Positions 1 to 8,554 of a stretch of 64,000 nt of DNA are shown here, in pieces. Source of the DNA: JAQVSH01 sp964349835 (GTDB taxonomy: Bacteria; Bacteroidota; Bacteroidia; Bacteroidales; UBA4181); the NCBI GenBank assembly GCA_964349835.1, contig CAYGID010000005.1, positions 1 through 64,000 of the forward strand, written 5' to 3'. Numbering within the stretch: the stretch's first letter is position 1; the number at the start of each line of letters is the position of its first letter. A model generated the notes under the pieces. The model was not told the DNA's origin. It saw nothing but the letters and a program-made list of their open reading frames with translations, and made no database searches. The translations under genes and the position numbers were made by a program.

Positions 1-2403
1 CAGTTGTCGCAGTTTATGGATCAAACCAACCCGTTGAGCGAAATCACCCACAAACGTCGTTTGTCGGCTCTCGGGCCCGGAGGACTTTCGCGTGAACGTG
101 CCGGTTTTGAGGTGCGCGACGTACACTACACCCATTACGGCAGGCTCTGCCCTATTGAGACCCCCGAAGGTCCCAATATTGGTTTGATTTCTTCGCTTTG
201 TGTGTATGCAAAGATTAACCACCTTGGCTTTATTGAAACCCCCTATCGTCTTGCTAAAGATGGAAAGGTAGACCTTTCGTTAGAGGGGGTTAAGTATCTC
301 AGCGCTGAGGAGGAAGACGATATTATTGTGGCCCAGGCCAATGCCCGCATCGATGATGAGGGTTACTTTGTTGATCAAAAGGTTAAATCGCGGTTGGAAG
401 CCGATTATCCCCTCTCCGAGAAAGATGAGGTGCAGATGATGGATGTGGCTCCCAATCAGATTGCTTCGATTGCTGCATCGCTGATTCCCTTTTTGGAACA
501 CGATGATGCCAACCGTGCCCTGATGGGTTCCAACATGATGCGCCAGGCTGTACCGCTTCTTAAACCCGAGGCTCCTATTGTGGGTACCGGTTTGGAATAC
601 AAGATTGCCAAAGACTCCCGCCTTTTGCTGGTGGCCGAGGGCAACGGTGTGGTTGAGTATGTGGATTCCTCCCGTGTGGTGATTCGGTACGATCGTACCG
701 ACGAAGACCGGTTCCTCGATTTTCAGGAGGATTCGCGTGAGTATCTCCTTACCAAATTTGCCAAGACCAACCAAAATACCTGTGTAAACATTAAACCTCT
801 CGTAAAGAAGGGCGATCGGGTAAAATCGGGCGATATTCTTACCGAAGGGTATGCCTCACAGGGTGGTGAACTGGCTTTGGGTCGCAACCTGAAGGTGGCT
901 TTCATGCCCTGGAAGGGTTACAACTTTGAGGATGCCATTGTACTGTCGGAAAGGTTGGTGAGCGAAGATGTCTTTACCTCCCTGCATATCGATGAGTATC
1001 TGGTAGAGGTTCGCGATACCAAACGCGGTTTAGAAGAGCTTACCTCCGACATTCCCAATGTAAGCGAGGAGGCCACGCGCAACCTCGACGAGAACGGGTT
1101 GATTCGCATTGGTGCTCATGTGGTTCCGGGCGATATTCTGATTGGAAAGATTACCCCTAAGGGCGAGTCCGATCCTTCGCCCGAGGAGAAACTGCTCAGG
1201 GCCATCTTCGGCGATAAGGCCGGCGATGTGAAGGACGCCTCTCTCAAAGCACCGCCATCGCTTTATGGTGTGGTGGTCGACAAGAAGCTCTTTTCGCGCT
1301 CGGTGAAAGATAAAAAAGCGCGTTCGGCCGAGAAAATATTGCTTCAGAAGCTCGAAGACGATTTTTTCCGTAATACCGGTGAGTTGAAAAACAAACTGGT
1401 GGAGAAACTCTTCTCTATCCTGAACGGCAAAACTTCGCAGGGTGTAAAAGATTACTACAATGTGGAGGTGGTAGCCAAAGGGGTGAAATTTACCCAGAAG
1501 GTTCTGATGGATATCGACTATTCGGTTGTGAATCCTCACAAGTGGACTGTCGACAAGCAGAAGAACGAGCAGATTGAGACGTTGATGCACAATTACAACC
1601 TGAAGTTCAGGGAGTACGATGCGCATTACAAACGCAGTAAATATAACATTACCATTGGCGATGAACTGCCTGCAGGCATCGTTCAGTTAGCCAAGGTCTA
1701 TATTGCCAAGAAGCGGAAAATCAAGGTGGGCGACAAGATGGCCGGACGCCACGGAAACAAGGGTATTGTATCGCGCGTGGTTCGTGCCGAGGATATGCCC
1801 TTCCTGGAGGATGGAACCCCTGTTGATATTGTGCTCAACCCCTTGGGTGTACCTTCGCGTATGAACTTAGGACAGATTTACGAAACGGTGTTGGGATGGG
1901 CCGGTAACCAGTTGGGTGTTAGGTTTTCGACCCCCATTTTCGACGGTGCATCTATGTCGGAGATCGATTTCTGGACCGATAAAGCCGGCATTCCCCGTTA
2001 TGGTCGCACATTCCTGACCGACGGCGGTACGGGCGAGCGTTTCGACCAGCCTGCAACAGTAGGTTTCATCTATATGCTGAAGCTGGGTCATATGGTCGAT
2101 GATAAGATGCACGCCCGTTCTATTGGACCCTATTCGCTGATTACGCAGCAGCCGTTGGGCGGAAAGGCCCAATTCGGCGGTCAGCGTTTTGGTGAGATGG
2201 AGGTTTGGGCACTCGAAGCGTTTGGTGCCTCGAACATCCTTCAAGAGATTCTTACCGTGAAATCGGACGATGTCATTGGCCGTGCCAAGACCTACGAAGC
2301 CATTGTGAAGGGCGAACCGATGCCTCATCCGGGAATTCCCGAATCGTTCAATGTATTGCTTCATGAATTGAGAGGGCTTGGATTGAGTATCAATCTGACT
2401 TGA
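1..2403 (+). CDS. rpoB: DNA-directed RNA polymerase beta subunit, 3' part (5' end outside window)
   Basis: This is the C-terminal ~800 residues of RpoB, which with RpoC forms the RNA polymerase catalytic cleft. The reading frame is open from base 1, so the gene begins upstream. The window opens inside the rifampicin-binding cluster (LSQFMDQTNPLSEITHKRR, then SALGPGG), which lines up with E. coli residues from Gln510. Further on are the PIETPEGPNIGLI block and the catalytic-face GDKMAGRHGNKG motif. Every rifampicin hot-spot residue visible (Q513, D516, H526, S531 in E. coli numbering) is wild type. rpoC follows after 91 bases. The identification is certain from family motifs. Confidence 0.99.
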   Translation, partial: QLSQFMDQTNPLSEITHKRRLSALGPGGLSRERAGFEVRDVHYTHYGRLCPIETPEGPNIGLISSLCVYAKINHLGFIETPYRLAKDGKVDLSLEGVKYLSAEEEDDIIVAQANARIDDEGYFVDQKVKSRLEADYPLSEKDEVQMMDVAPNQIASIAASLIPFLEHDDANRALMGSNMMRQAVPLLKPEAPIVGTGLEYKIAKDSRLLLVAEGNGVVEYVDSSRVVIRYDRTDEDRFLDFQEDSREYLLTKFAKTNQNTCVNIKPLVKKGDRVKSGDILTEGYASQGGELALGRNLKVAFMPWKGYNFEDAIVLSERLVSEDVFTSLHIDEYLVEVRDTKRGLEELTSDIPNVSEEATRNLDENGLIRIGAHVVPGDILIGKITPKGESDPSPEEKLLRAIFGDKAGDVKDASLKAPPSLYGVVVDKKLFSRSVKDKKARSAEKILLQKLEDDFFRNTGELKNKLVEKLFSILNGKTSQGVKDYYNVEVVAKGVKFTQKVLMDIDYSVVNPHKWTVDKQKNEQIETLMHNYNLKFREYDAHYKRSKYNITIGDELPAGIVQLAKVYIAKKRKIKVGDKMAGRHGNKGIVSRVVRAEDMPFLEDGTPVDIVLNPLGVPSRMNLGQIYETVLGWAGNQLGVRFSTPIFDGASMSEIDFWTDKAGIPRYGRTFLTDGGTGERFDQPATVGFIYMLKLGHMVDDKMHARSIGPYSLITQQPLGGKAQFGGQRFGEMEVWALEAFGASNILQEILTVKSDDVIGRAKTYEAIVKGEPMPHPGIPESFNVLLHELRGLGLSINLT

Positions 2404-2415
2404 CATAAAATTTGC

Positions 2416-2440
2416 GCCGGGAGGGATTTTTCCTCCCGGC
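2416..2440 (+). terminator. GC-rich hairpin between rpoB and rpoC
   Basis: A 9-bp perfect stem (GCCGGGAGG / CCTCCCGGC) closes a 7-nt T-rich loop 12 bases after the rpoB stop codon. No T-tract follows directly (the next bases are AGCAGGTTTT), so it is not a standard intrinsic terminator. An attenuator, a processing site or an mRNA-stabilising hairpin that adjusts the rpoB/rpoC ratio are all possible. Confidence 0.6.
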
Positions 2441-2494
2441 AGCAGGTTTTACGGAATGCGAATACGGGTGTTAACCACATATAATTGACACACT

Positions 2495-5400
2495 ATGTCA
2501 TTTAGAAAAGAACCAAAAGTAAAAAGCAATTTTTCCAAAATCAGTATAGCCCTGGCGTCGCCCGAAGAGATTCTGGAACGCTCGAGTGGCGAAGTTCTCA
2601 AGCCCGAAACCATTAATTACAGAACCTACAAGCCCGAACGTGACGGACTCTTCTGTGAAAGGATTTTTGGACCTGTAAAGGACTACGAATGCCATTGCGG
2701 AAAATATAAGAGAATACGTTACAAGGGAATCGTTTGCGACCGTTGCGGTGTAGAGGTTACCGAGAAGAAGGTTCGTCGCGAAAGGATGGGTCATATCCAG
2801 TTGGTGGTGCCGGTGGCTCACATCTGGTATTTCCGTTCGCTACCTAACAAGATTGGCTATTTGCTGGGGTTGCCCACCAAAAAGCTCGATGCCATTATCT
2901 ATTATGAGCGTTATGTAGTGGTTCAGGCCGGTATTAAATCGGCCGACGGAGTGCGCGATCTGGACTTCCTCACCGAAGAGGAGTATATGGCTCACATGGA
3001 GAGCCTTCCCCGCGAGAATCAAATGCTCGACGACGAAGATCCCAATAAGTTTATTGCCGACATGGGTGCTCCTGCACTCTACAAGCTACTCGCCAAGACC
3101 GACCTCGATGAGTTGTCGTACCGTCTGCGCGACCAAGCCAGCAAGGAGACTTCTCAGCAACGTAAGAGCGAATCGCTTAAGCGTCTGCAGGTTGTTGAGG
3201 CTTTCCGCGAATCAAAGAATATTAACCGCCCCGAATGGATGATTGTGAAGGTTGTGCCGGTGATTCCCCCCGAGCTGCGCCCTCTGGTTCCGCTCGATGG
3301 TGGCCGTTTTGCCACCTCCGACCTGAACGATCTGTATCGCAGGGTGATTATCAGAAATAATCGTCTTAAACGACTTATTGAGATTAAGGCGCCCGAAGTG
3401 ATTCTTCGCAACGAAAAGCGTATGCTTCAGGAGGCGGTCGATTCGCTGTTCGACAACTCCAGGAAGTCGAATGCGGTGAAGACCGATGCCAACCGTCCGT
3501 TGAAATCGCTCTCCGACAGTTTAAAAGGTAAGCAGGGTCGTTTCCGCCAGAACCTTTTGGGAAAGCGTGTTGACTACTCCGCTCGTTCGGTGATTGTTGT
3601 AGGTCCCGAATTGAAAATGCATGAGTGCGGGTTGCCCAAAGATATGGCTGCTGAACTTTACAAGCCTTTTATTATCAGGAAGTTGATAGAAAGAGGGATT
3701 GTAAAAACGGTGAAGTCGGCCAAGAAGATTGTCGACCGTAAGGATGCTGTGATTTGGGATATTCTTGAGAATGTTCTGAAAGGCCATCCTGTGTTGCTAA
3801 ACCGTGCTCCTACGCTCCACCGTTTGGGTATTCAGTCTTTCCAGCCTAAGTTGGTTGAGGGTAAAGCCATTCAGTTGCATCCTCTGGTTTGTACCGCGTT
3901 CAATGCCGACTTCGACGGCGACCAGATGGCTGTGCATCTCCCTCTGGGGAACCCTGCCATTCTGGAGGCTCAAATGTTAATGCTTGCCTCGCACAATATT
4001 CTTAACCCTGCCAACGGAGCTCCCATCACGGTGCCTTCGCAAGACATGGTTTTGGGTCTCTATTATATTACCAAAGAGCGCAAGAGTAGCCCTCAATATA
4101 AAGTGAAGGGCGAAGGGCTGGTTTTCTATTCGCCCGAAGAGGTAACCATTGCCTATAACGAAAAGAAGGTCGAACTGCATGCCGGCGTCAGGGTTCGCCT
4201 CGATACTATTGAGGATGGAAAGCCTGTTCGCAAACTGATGGAAACCACGGTGGGACGTGTGATTTTTAACGAATCCGTTCCCAGGAAGGTGGGCTACATC
4301 AATGAGCTGCTTACCAAGAAATCGTTGCGCGATATTATTAGTCTGGTATTGAAGATAACCGGTACGGCTCGTACGGCGCAGTTCCTCGACGACATTAAGT
4401 CGTTGGGTTACCAGATGGCTTTCCGCGGTGGTCTTTCTTTTAACCTCGGTGATGTAATTATTCCCGAAGAGAAGAAAACTCTGGTGAAGGAGGGATATGA
4501 ACAGGTTGATGAGGTGTTGCTGAACTACAGCTCCGGTTTTATTACCAATAATGAGCGTTACAACCAGATCATTGACATCTGGACGCATACCAATGCCAAA
4601 CTCACCAATATTCTGATGAAGCAGTTGGCCGAGGATAATGGCGGATTTAACGCGGTTTACATGATGCTCGATTCGGGCGCCCGCGGTTCGAAAGAGCAGA
4701 TTCGTCAGCTTTCGGGTATGCGTGGTTTGATGGCGAAACCCCAAAAATCGGGTTCAACCGGTTCGGAGATTATTGAGAATCCTATCTTGGCCAACTTTAA
4801 GGAGGGACTTTCGGTTCTTGAGTATTTTATCTCTACCCACGGTGCTCGTAAGGGTTTGGCCGATACGGCGCTCAAAACGGCCGACGCCGGCTATTTGACC
4901 CGTCGTTTGGTTGATGTGTCGCAGGATGTGATTATTACAGAGCCTGACTGCGGAACGCTCCGCGGTTTGGTGGCAACCACTATCAAGAAAAACGAAGATG
5001 TGGTTGAAACCTTATTCGAGCGTATTTTGGGCCGGACTACGGTTCACGATGTGTACCACCCTTTTACCGGCGTACTGCTGGTAGCCTCTGGTGATGAGAT
5101 TACCGAGGATATTGCAAAAGCCATTGAAAATTCGCCTATCGAACAGGTTGAGATCCGTTCGGTGCTGACCTGCGAATCGAGAAAGGGTGTTTGTGCTAAA
5201 TGTTATGGCCGCAATTTGGCCAACGGGCGCATGGTTTCCATGGGCGAAGCGGTGGGTGTAATTGCTGCCCAGTCTATTGGTGAGCCCGGTACCCAGCTTA
5301 CTCTCCGTACTTTCCACGTGGGTGGTGTGGCCGGCGGTGTTTCGGCCGACTCACGGATTTTGACCAAGTACGAAGGAACGGTTGAGATTGAAGAGTTGCG

Positions 5401-6811
5401 TATGGTTGAACGTACCAACGAAGCTGGCAATCCTTTCTGGATTGTTGTAGGACGTTTGGCAGAGTATCGCCTCATCGACAAGAATACCGGCATTACCCTG
5501 TCGACTCAGAATATCCCCTACGGTGCTACGCTCTTTGTACAGCCCGGTCAGGATGTGAAGAAGGATACGTTGGTTTGCCAATGGGATCCCTACAATGCAG
5601 TGATTGTTTCGGAAGTACCCGGAAAGGTCTCTTTCGACCACTTGATTGAGGGGATTACCTTCCGCGAAGAGTCGGACGAGCAGACCGGTTATACCGAGAA
5701 GGTGATTGTGGAGTCGCGCGATAAGACCAAGAATCCTGTGGTTCATATTCTTTCGTCCGATGGCGAGGTGCTTCGCACCTATAACCTGCCCCTTGGGGCA
5801 CACGTTTCGGTTGATGAAGGGGCTACTGTTACTGCTGGCGATATCTTGGTTAAGATTCCGCGTGCAGTTGGCAAGTCGGGCGATATTACCGGGGGTCTTC
5901 CCCGTGTTACCGAGTTGTTTGAGGCGCGTAATCCTTCGAATCCTGCCGTTGTGTCGGAAATCGATGGTGAGGTCAGCTTTGGTAAGATTAAGAGAGGTAA
6001 CCGCGAGATTGTGGTGACTTCGAAAACCAATGAGGTGAAACGGTATCTTGTTCCGCTCTCGAAGCAGATTCTGGTACAGGAGAGCGATTATGTCCGCGCG
6101 GGCTTGCCCCTCTCCGATGGTGCCGTTACCCCTTCCGACATTCTGGCTATCAAAGGTCCCACAAAGGTTCAGGAGTATATTGTAAATGAGGTTCAGGAGG
6201 TATATCGCTTGCAGGGTGTGAAGATTAACGATAAGCACTTTGAGGTAATTGTACGCCAGATGATGCGGAAAGTTGAGATTCAGGATCCCGGCGATACACG
6301 GTTCCTTGAGAACCTGGTGGTAGACAAGTGGGAGTTCATGGAAGAGAACGACGCTATTTATGGGATGAAGGTTGTTATTGAACCCGGCGATTCAGGTCTG
6401 CGTGCCGGTCAGATCATTTCGGCCCGTAAGCTTCGCGATGAGAATTCTGCGCTGAAGCGGCGCGACGCCCGCCTGATAGAGGCTCGTGATGCCGTTCCTG
6501 CCACATCGCGTCAGATTCTTCAGGGAATTACCCGTGCTGCCTTGCAGACCAGAAGCTTTATTTCGGCCGCTTCGTTCCAGGAGACCAATAAGGTTCTGAA
6601 TGAGGCTGCGATCTTTGGCAAGGTAGACAACCTCGAAGGGCTGAAAGAGAATGTGATTGTGGGTCATTTGATTCCTGCCGGTACCGGTTTGCGCGACTAT
6701 CAGAAGATTATTGTGGGATCGCGCGAAGATTTCGAACGGATGCAGGCCTCACAGGTGGTACCCATTTCGGATGAGTTCGATGATGTTGGTTTAGATCTTG
6801 ATGTTGAGTAG
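2495..6811 (+). CDS. rpoC: DNA-directed RNA polymerase beta' subunit
   Basis: Complete RpoC of 1438 residues, the catalytic partner of RpoB. The N-terminal zinc-binding cysteines are C66, C68, C81 and C84. The magnesium-binding active-site motif NADFDGDQM starts near residue 470. The second cysteine cluster (C of CGTLRG, then CESRKGVCAKCYG) lies near residues 830-910, followed by the trigger-loop region (GEPGTQLTLRTFH). The start at ATG 2495 gives the standard MSFRKE N-terminus of Bacteroidota RpoC. The gene is co-directional with rpoB and followed within one base by the DUF3467 gene. The assignment is certain. Confidence 0.99.
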   Translation: MSFRKEPKVKSNFSKISIALASPEEILERSSGEVLKPETINYRTYKPERDGLFCERIFGPVKDYECHCGKYKRIRYKGIVCDRCGVEVTEKKVRRERMGHIQLVVPVAHIWYFRSLPNKIGYLLGLPTKKLDAIIYYERYVVVQAGIKSADGVRDLDFLTEEEYMAHMESLPRENQMLDDEDPNKFIADMGAPALYKLLAKTDLDELSYRLRDQASKETSQQRKSESLKRLQVVEAFRESKNINRPEWMIVKVVPVIPPELRPLVPLDGGRFATSDLNDLYRRVIIRNNRLKRLIEIKAPEVILRNEKRMLQEAVDSLFDNSRKSNAVKTDANRPLKSLSDSLKGKQGRFRQNLLGKRVDYSARSVIVVGPELKMHECGLPKDMAAELYKPFIIRKLIERGIVKTVKSAKKIVDRKDAVIWDILENVLKGHPVLLNRAPTLHRLGIQSFQPKLVEGKAIQLHPLVCTAFNADFDGDQMAVHLPLGNPAILEAQMLMLASHNILNPANGAPITVPSQDMVLGLYYITKERKSSPQYKVKGEGLVFYSPEEVTIAYNEKKVELHAGVRVRLDTIEDGKPVRKLMETTVGRVIFNESVPRKVGYINELLTKKSLRDIISLVLKITGTARTAQFLDDIKSLGYQMAFRGGLSFNLGDVIIPEEKKTLVKEGYEQVDEVLLNYSSGFITNNERYNQIIDIWTHTNAKLTNILMKQLAEDNGGFNAVYMMLDSGARGSKEQIRQLSGMRGLMAKPQKSGSTGSEIIENPILANFKEGLSVLEYFISTHGARKGLADTALKTADAGYLTRRLVDVSQDVIITEPDCGTLRGLVATTIKKNEDVVETLFERILGRTTVHDVYHPFTGVLLVASGDEITEDIAKAIENSPIEQVEIRSVLTCESRKGVCAKCYGRNLANGRMVSMGEAVGVIAAQSIGEPGTQLTLRTFHVGGVAGGVSADSRILTKYEGTVEIEELRMVERTNEAGNPFWIVVGRLAEYRLIDKNTGITLSTQNIPYGATLFVQPGQDVKKDTLVCQWDPYNAVIVSEVPGKVSFDHLIEGITFREESDEQTGYTEKVIVESRDKTKNPVVHILSSDGEVLRTYNLPLGAHVSVDEGATVTAGDILVKIPRAVGKSGDITGGLPRVTELFEARNPSNPAVVSEIDGEVSFGKIKRGNREIVVTSKTNEVKRYLVPLSKQILVQESDYVRAGLPLSDGAVTPSDILAIKGPTKVQEYIVNEVQEVYRLQGVKINDKHFEVIVRQMMRKVEIQDPGDTRFLENLVVDKWEFMEENDAIYGMKVVIEPGDSGLRAGQIISARKLRDENSALKRRDARLIEARDAVPATSRQILQGITRAALQTRSFISAASFQETNKVLNEAAIFGKVDNLEGLKENVIVGHLIPAGTGLRDYQKIIVGSREDFERMQASQVVPISDEFDDVGLDLDVE

Positions 6812-6812
6812 T

Positions 6813-7127
6813 ATGGAACGTGAACATCCACAGGTGAATCTGAAGCTTTCGGAAGAGGTTGTTGGTGGTGAGTATGTGAATCTCGCCATTATAGCCCATT
6901 CATCGAGTGAGTTTGTGTTCGATTTTGCTATTGTTTTGCCGGGTATCGAACAACCGGAGGTGAGTTCTCGCCTGATTATGGCGCCAGAACATGCCAAGCG
7001 GTTGTTGTTGGCCCTACGCGACAACATTGAAAAATATGAATCGCAGTTTGGTAAGATCAGGCTGTTGGCCGGTGGCGAAGGGTTGCCGCCTGCCATGGGA
7101 CCGGGGATACCTACAGCGCAGGCTTAA
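6813..7127 (+). CDS. DUF3467 family protein
   Basis: A 104-residue soluble protein starting at ATG 6813, one base after the rpoC stop, so it is very probably translated from the rpoC message. The sequence (VNLKLSEEVVGGEYVNLAII, then FVFDFAIVLPG and APEHAKRLLLALRDNI) matches the DUF3467 family, which sits after rpoC in many Bacteroidota. The N-terminal half looks like a small beta-rich domain and the segment around HAKRLLLALRDNIEKYE is helical. A proline/glycine-rich tail ends the protein. Its function is unknown; the position suggests a link to RNA polymerase, but that is inference. Confidence 0.85.
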   Translation: MEREHPQVNLKLSEEVVGGEYVNLAIIAHSSSEFVFDFAIVLPGIEQPEVSSRLIMAPEHAKRLLLALRDNIEKYESQFGKIRLLAGGEGLPPAMGPGIPTAQA

Positions 7128-7132
7128 AGTTT

Positions 7133-7190
7133 AGTGTTTGTTAGTTTGTTTGGTTGTTAGTTTGGTTGTTTGTTTGTTTTCATTCTGTTT
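7133..7190 (+). repeat. G/T-only low-complexity tract
   Basis: A stretch built almost wholly of GTTT, GGTTG and TAGTTTG units lies between the DUF3467 stop codon and the terminator hairpin. It looks like an expanded short-unit repeat in the 3' untranslated region of the rpoC transcript. No open reading frame is indicated in it. Confidence 0.6.
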
Positions 7191-7197
7191 GTTGAGA

Positions 7198-7231
7198 AAG
7201 GGGGCTTCCTGTTGGGAAGCCTCTTTTTTTT
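7198..7231 (+). terminator. Intrinsic terminator of the rpoBC-DUF3467 operon
   Basis: The stem GGCTTCC (7203-7209) pairs with GGAAGCC (7215-7221), can be extended by two or three more pairs, and is followed at once by eight Ts (7224-7231). This is a standard rho-independent terminator, about 75 bases after the DUF3467 stop. Confidence 0.85.
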
Positions 7232-7283
7232 GGTGCCTACTCCGAAATGATTGTTAATTTAGAGCCTTTGTTTGTAAGTGGAT

Positions 7284-7745
7284 ATGGGTTTGCAAAGGCT
7301 AAATTTCCCGCAGTATCCCTTCTCGGTACGGTTGCGTGAGGGGAAAGAGTATGTTTTTGATCGGATTCGTGGCAGATACGTGCGCCTCACCCCGGAAGAG
7401 TGGGTGCGACAGCATGTTGTGCGTTATCTGGTTGCGGAGAGGGGGGTGCCCGAAGGCCTTATCTCGGTAGAGAAGGGAGTGGCACTGTACGGTAAGCAGT
7501 TTCGGTACGACGCGATGGTTTGTAACAGGGCTATGCAACCGGTGATGCTTGTGGAGTGCAAGGCTCCGGAGATTTCTCTAGGTCAGGATGTTATGCAACA
7601 GGTGGCTCGCTATAACTTTTTGCATCATGTGAGGTACCTTTTTATCTCGAATGGTTTGGTACACTACTGTTGCGAAATGGATTTTTCGACCGGTACCTGG
7701 CAATTCCTGCCTCAGATTCCCCATTATAGTGAATTGGCGGGCTAG
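7284..7745 (+). CDS. Stand-alone HSDR_N-type PD-(D/E)xK protein
   Basis: A 154-residue protein made up of a domain like the N-terminal nuclease domain of type I restriction HsdR subunits (HSDR_N). The catalytic core residues of a PD-(D/E)xK fold are visible: D76 (QFRYDAMV), then E91 and K93 (LVECKAPE), followed by a glutamine-rich helix (GQDVMQQVARY) as in the QxxxY motif. No helicase or translocase domain and no HsdM/HsdS genes are nearby, so this is not a restriction system. ATG 7284 is preferred over GTG 7278. Orphan proteins of this kind are common in Bacteroidota; their role is unknown. Confidence 0.75.
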   Translation: MGLQRLNFPQYPFSVRLREGKEYVFDRIRGRYVRLTPEEWVRQHVVRYLVAERGVPEGLISVEKGVALYGKQFRYDAMVCNRAMQPVMLVECKAPEISLGQDVMQQVARYNFLHHVRYLFISNGLVHYCCEMDFSTGTWQFLPQIPHYSELAG

Positions 7746-7791
7746 CCATCCGAATCAAAGTGCGCGATTACCAAGAAATGAGGGTTCGGAG

Positions 7792-8349
7792 TTAATCGGC
7801 TACAATAGCCGATAGGGGAGAGTCGAGAAAATATTGGAGAAACACTTCGTCTTGCCACCCTTCGGGGGTCAGAATCCATTTCCGCTTGATGCCGGTTTGC
7901 AGAAAGCCCGCATTGAAAAAGAGGTTGAGGCTTTGTCGGTTGTCGGCACGGACGTTGCACCAAACTTGCTGCATCAGGAGCACCTTTTCGCAGTAGCTGA
8001 GAAGCAGACGCAGTGCCTCGCGGGCATATCCCTGGCGGCGATCTTCAGGCTCGGCAATCATGATGCCTGTTCCTGCCCTGCCAAAGATGGGTTCATACTC
8101 AAAGAGGTCGATGGTTCCTATGGTTTTGTTTTTTTGCAGCGTGGTAATCATGAAGCGAATCTGGCGGGTCTGAAAGATGTCGGCTCTTGAATTACGGATA
8201 AATTGTCGAAGTGAATTTTTTGAGAGGGGAACCACTGTTTGGCCGAACTGCCAGATGCCGGGATCGTTTTCCCACCGATATAGCCATTTTGTGTCGGAGG
8301 GTTCGGGAGAGCGAAGGAAAATCTTTTCTCCCCTGAGGATGTTTTCCAT
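7792..8349 (-). CDS. GNAT family N-acetyltransferase (RimJ/RimL-like)
   Basis: A 185-residue acetyltransferase of the GNAT superfamily, which moves an acetyl group from acetyl-CoA to an amine. It begins with the RimJ/RimL pattern (GEKIFLRSPEPSDTKWLYRW) and carries the acetyl-CoA loop as RRQGYAREALRLLLSYC, followed by the typical NxxSLNLFFNAGF segment. The substrate cannot be read from the sequence. ATG 8349 is chosen as start because a TTG codon upstream at 8367 lies inside the -7 promoter box. The gene is divergent from etfB and convergent with the HSDR_N gene. Confidence 0.85.
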   Translation of the reverse strand: MENILRGEKIFLRSPEPSDTKWLYRWENDPGIWQFGQTVVPLSKNSLRQFIRNSRADIFQTRQIRFMITTLQKNKTIGTIDLFEYEPIFGRAGTGIMIAEPEDRRQGYAREALRLLLSYCEKVLLMQQVWCNVRADNRQSLNLFFNAGFLQTGIKRKWILTPEGWQDEVFLQYFLDSPLSAIVAD

Positions 8350-8364
8350 TGGGCTGTGTTTTTG

Positions 8365-8394
8365 CAAACCTACATTTTTTTTCAGGAATACAAA
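8365..8394 (-). promoter_or_regulatory. Bacteroidota-type promoter of the GNAT gene
   Basis: Read on the minus strand, TTTG (8394-8391) is followed after 18 bases by TAGGTTTG (8372-8365), matching the -33 TTTG / -7 TAnnTTTG pattern. The start codon at 8349 lies 16 bases downstream of the -7 box. Confidence 0.65.
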
Positions 8395-8419
8395 ACAGCC
8401 CGTCCAGGCCTTTGGGGGG

Positions 8420-8450
8420 CTTGTTCTATTGGTTTTCTTTTGTATTTTTG
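8420..8450 (+). promoter_or_regulatory. Promoter of the etfB-etfA-acyl-CoA dehydrogenase cluster
   Basis: CTTG (8420-8423, one mismatch to TTTG) is followed after 19 bases by TATTTTTG (8443-8450), an exact TAnnTTTG box. A 5' leader of about 95 bases would precede etfB. Confidence 0.6.
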
Positions 8451-8554
8451 CCTTTCGCGAATGTCATCTCCGTGCGATTCCGGGCTTTTCGTAACTCCGG
8501 CCCATTTTCGGAGTCGGACAGGGCGCTTATGCATAAACCACAGATTGTAAACTA

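Noticed and set aside
1030..1626. 198-codon open frame antisense to rpoB
   Set aside because: It lies wholly inside the conserved rpoB reading frame, and its product has no recognisable family or start context.
3977..4744. 255-codon and, at 5351-6238, 295-codon open frames antisense to rpoC
   Set aside because: They mirror the codon structure of rpoC, and the rpoC protein is fully conserved there.
7284..7745. Type I restriction system fragment
   Set aside because: The gene is complete, and there is no trace of HsdM, HsdS or the HsdR motor domain on either side.
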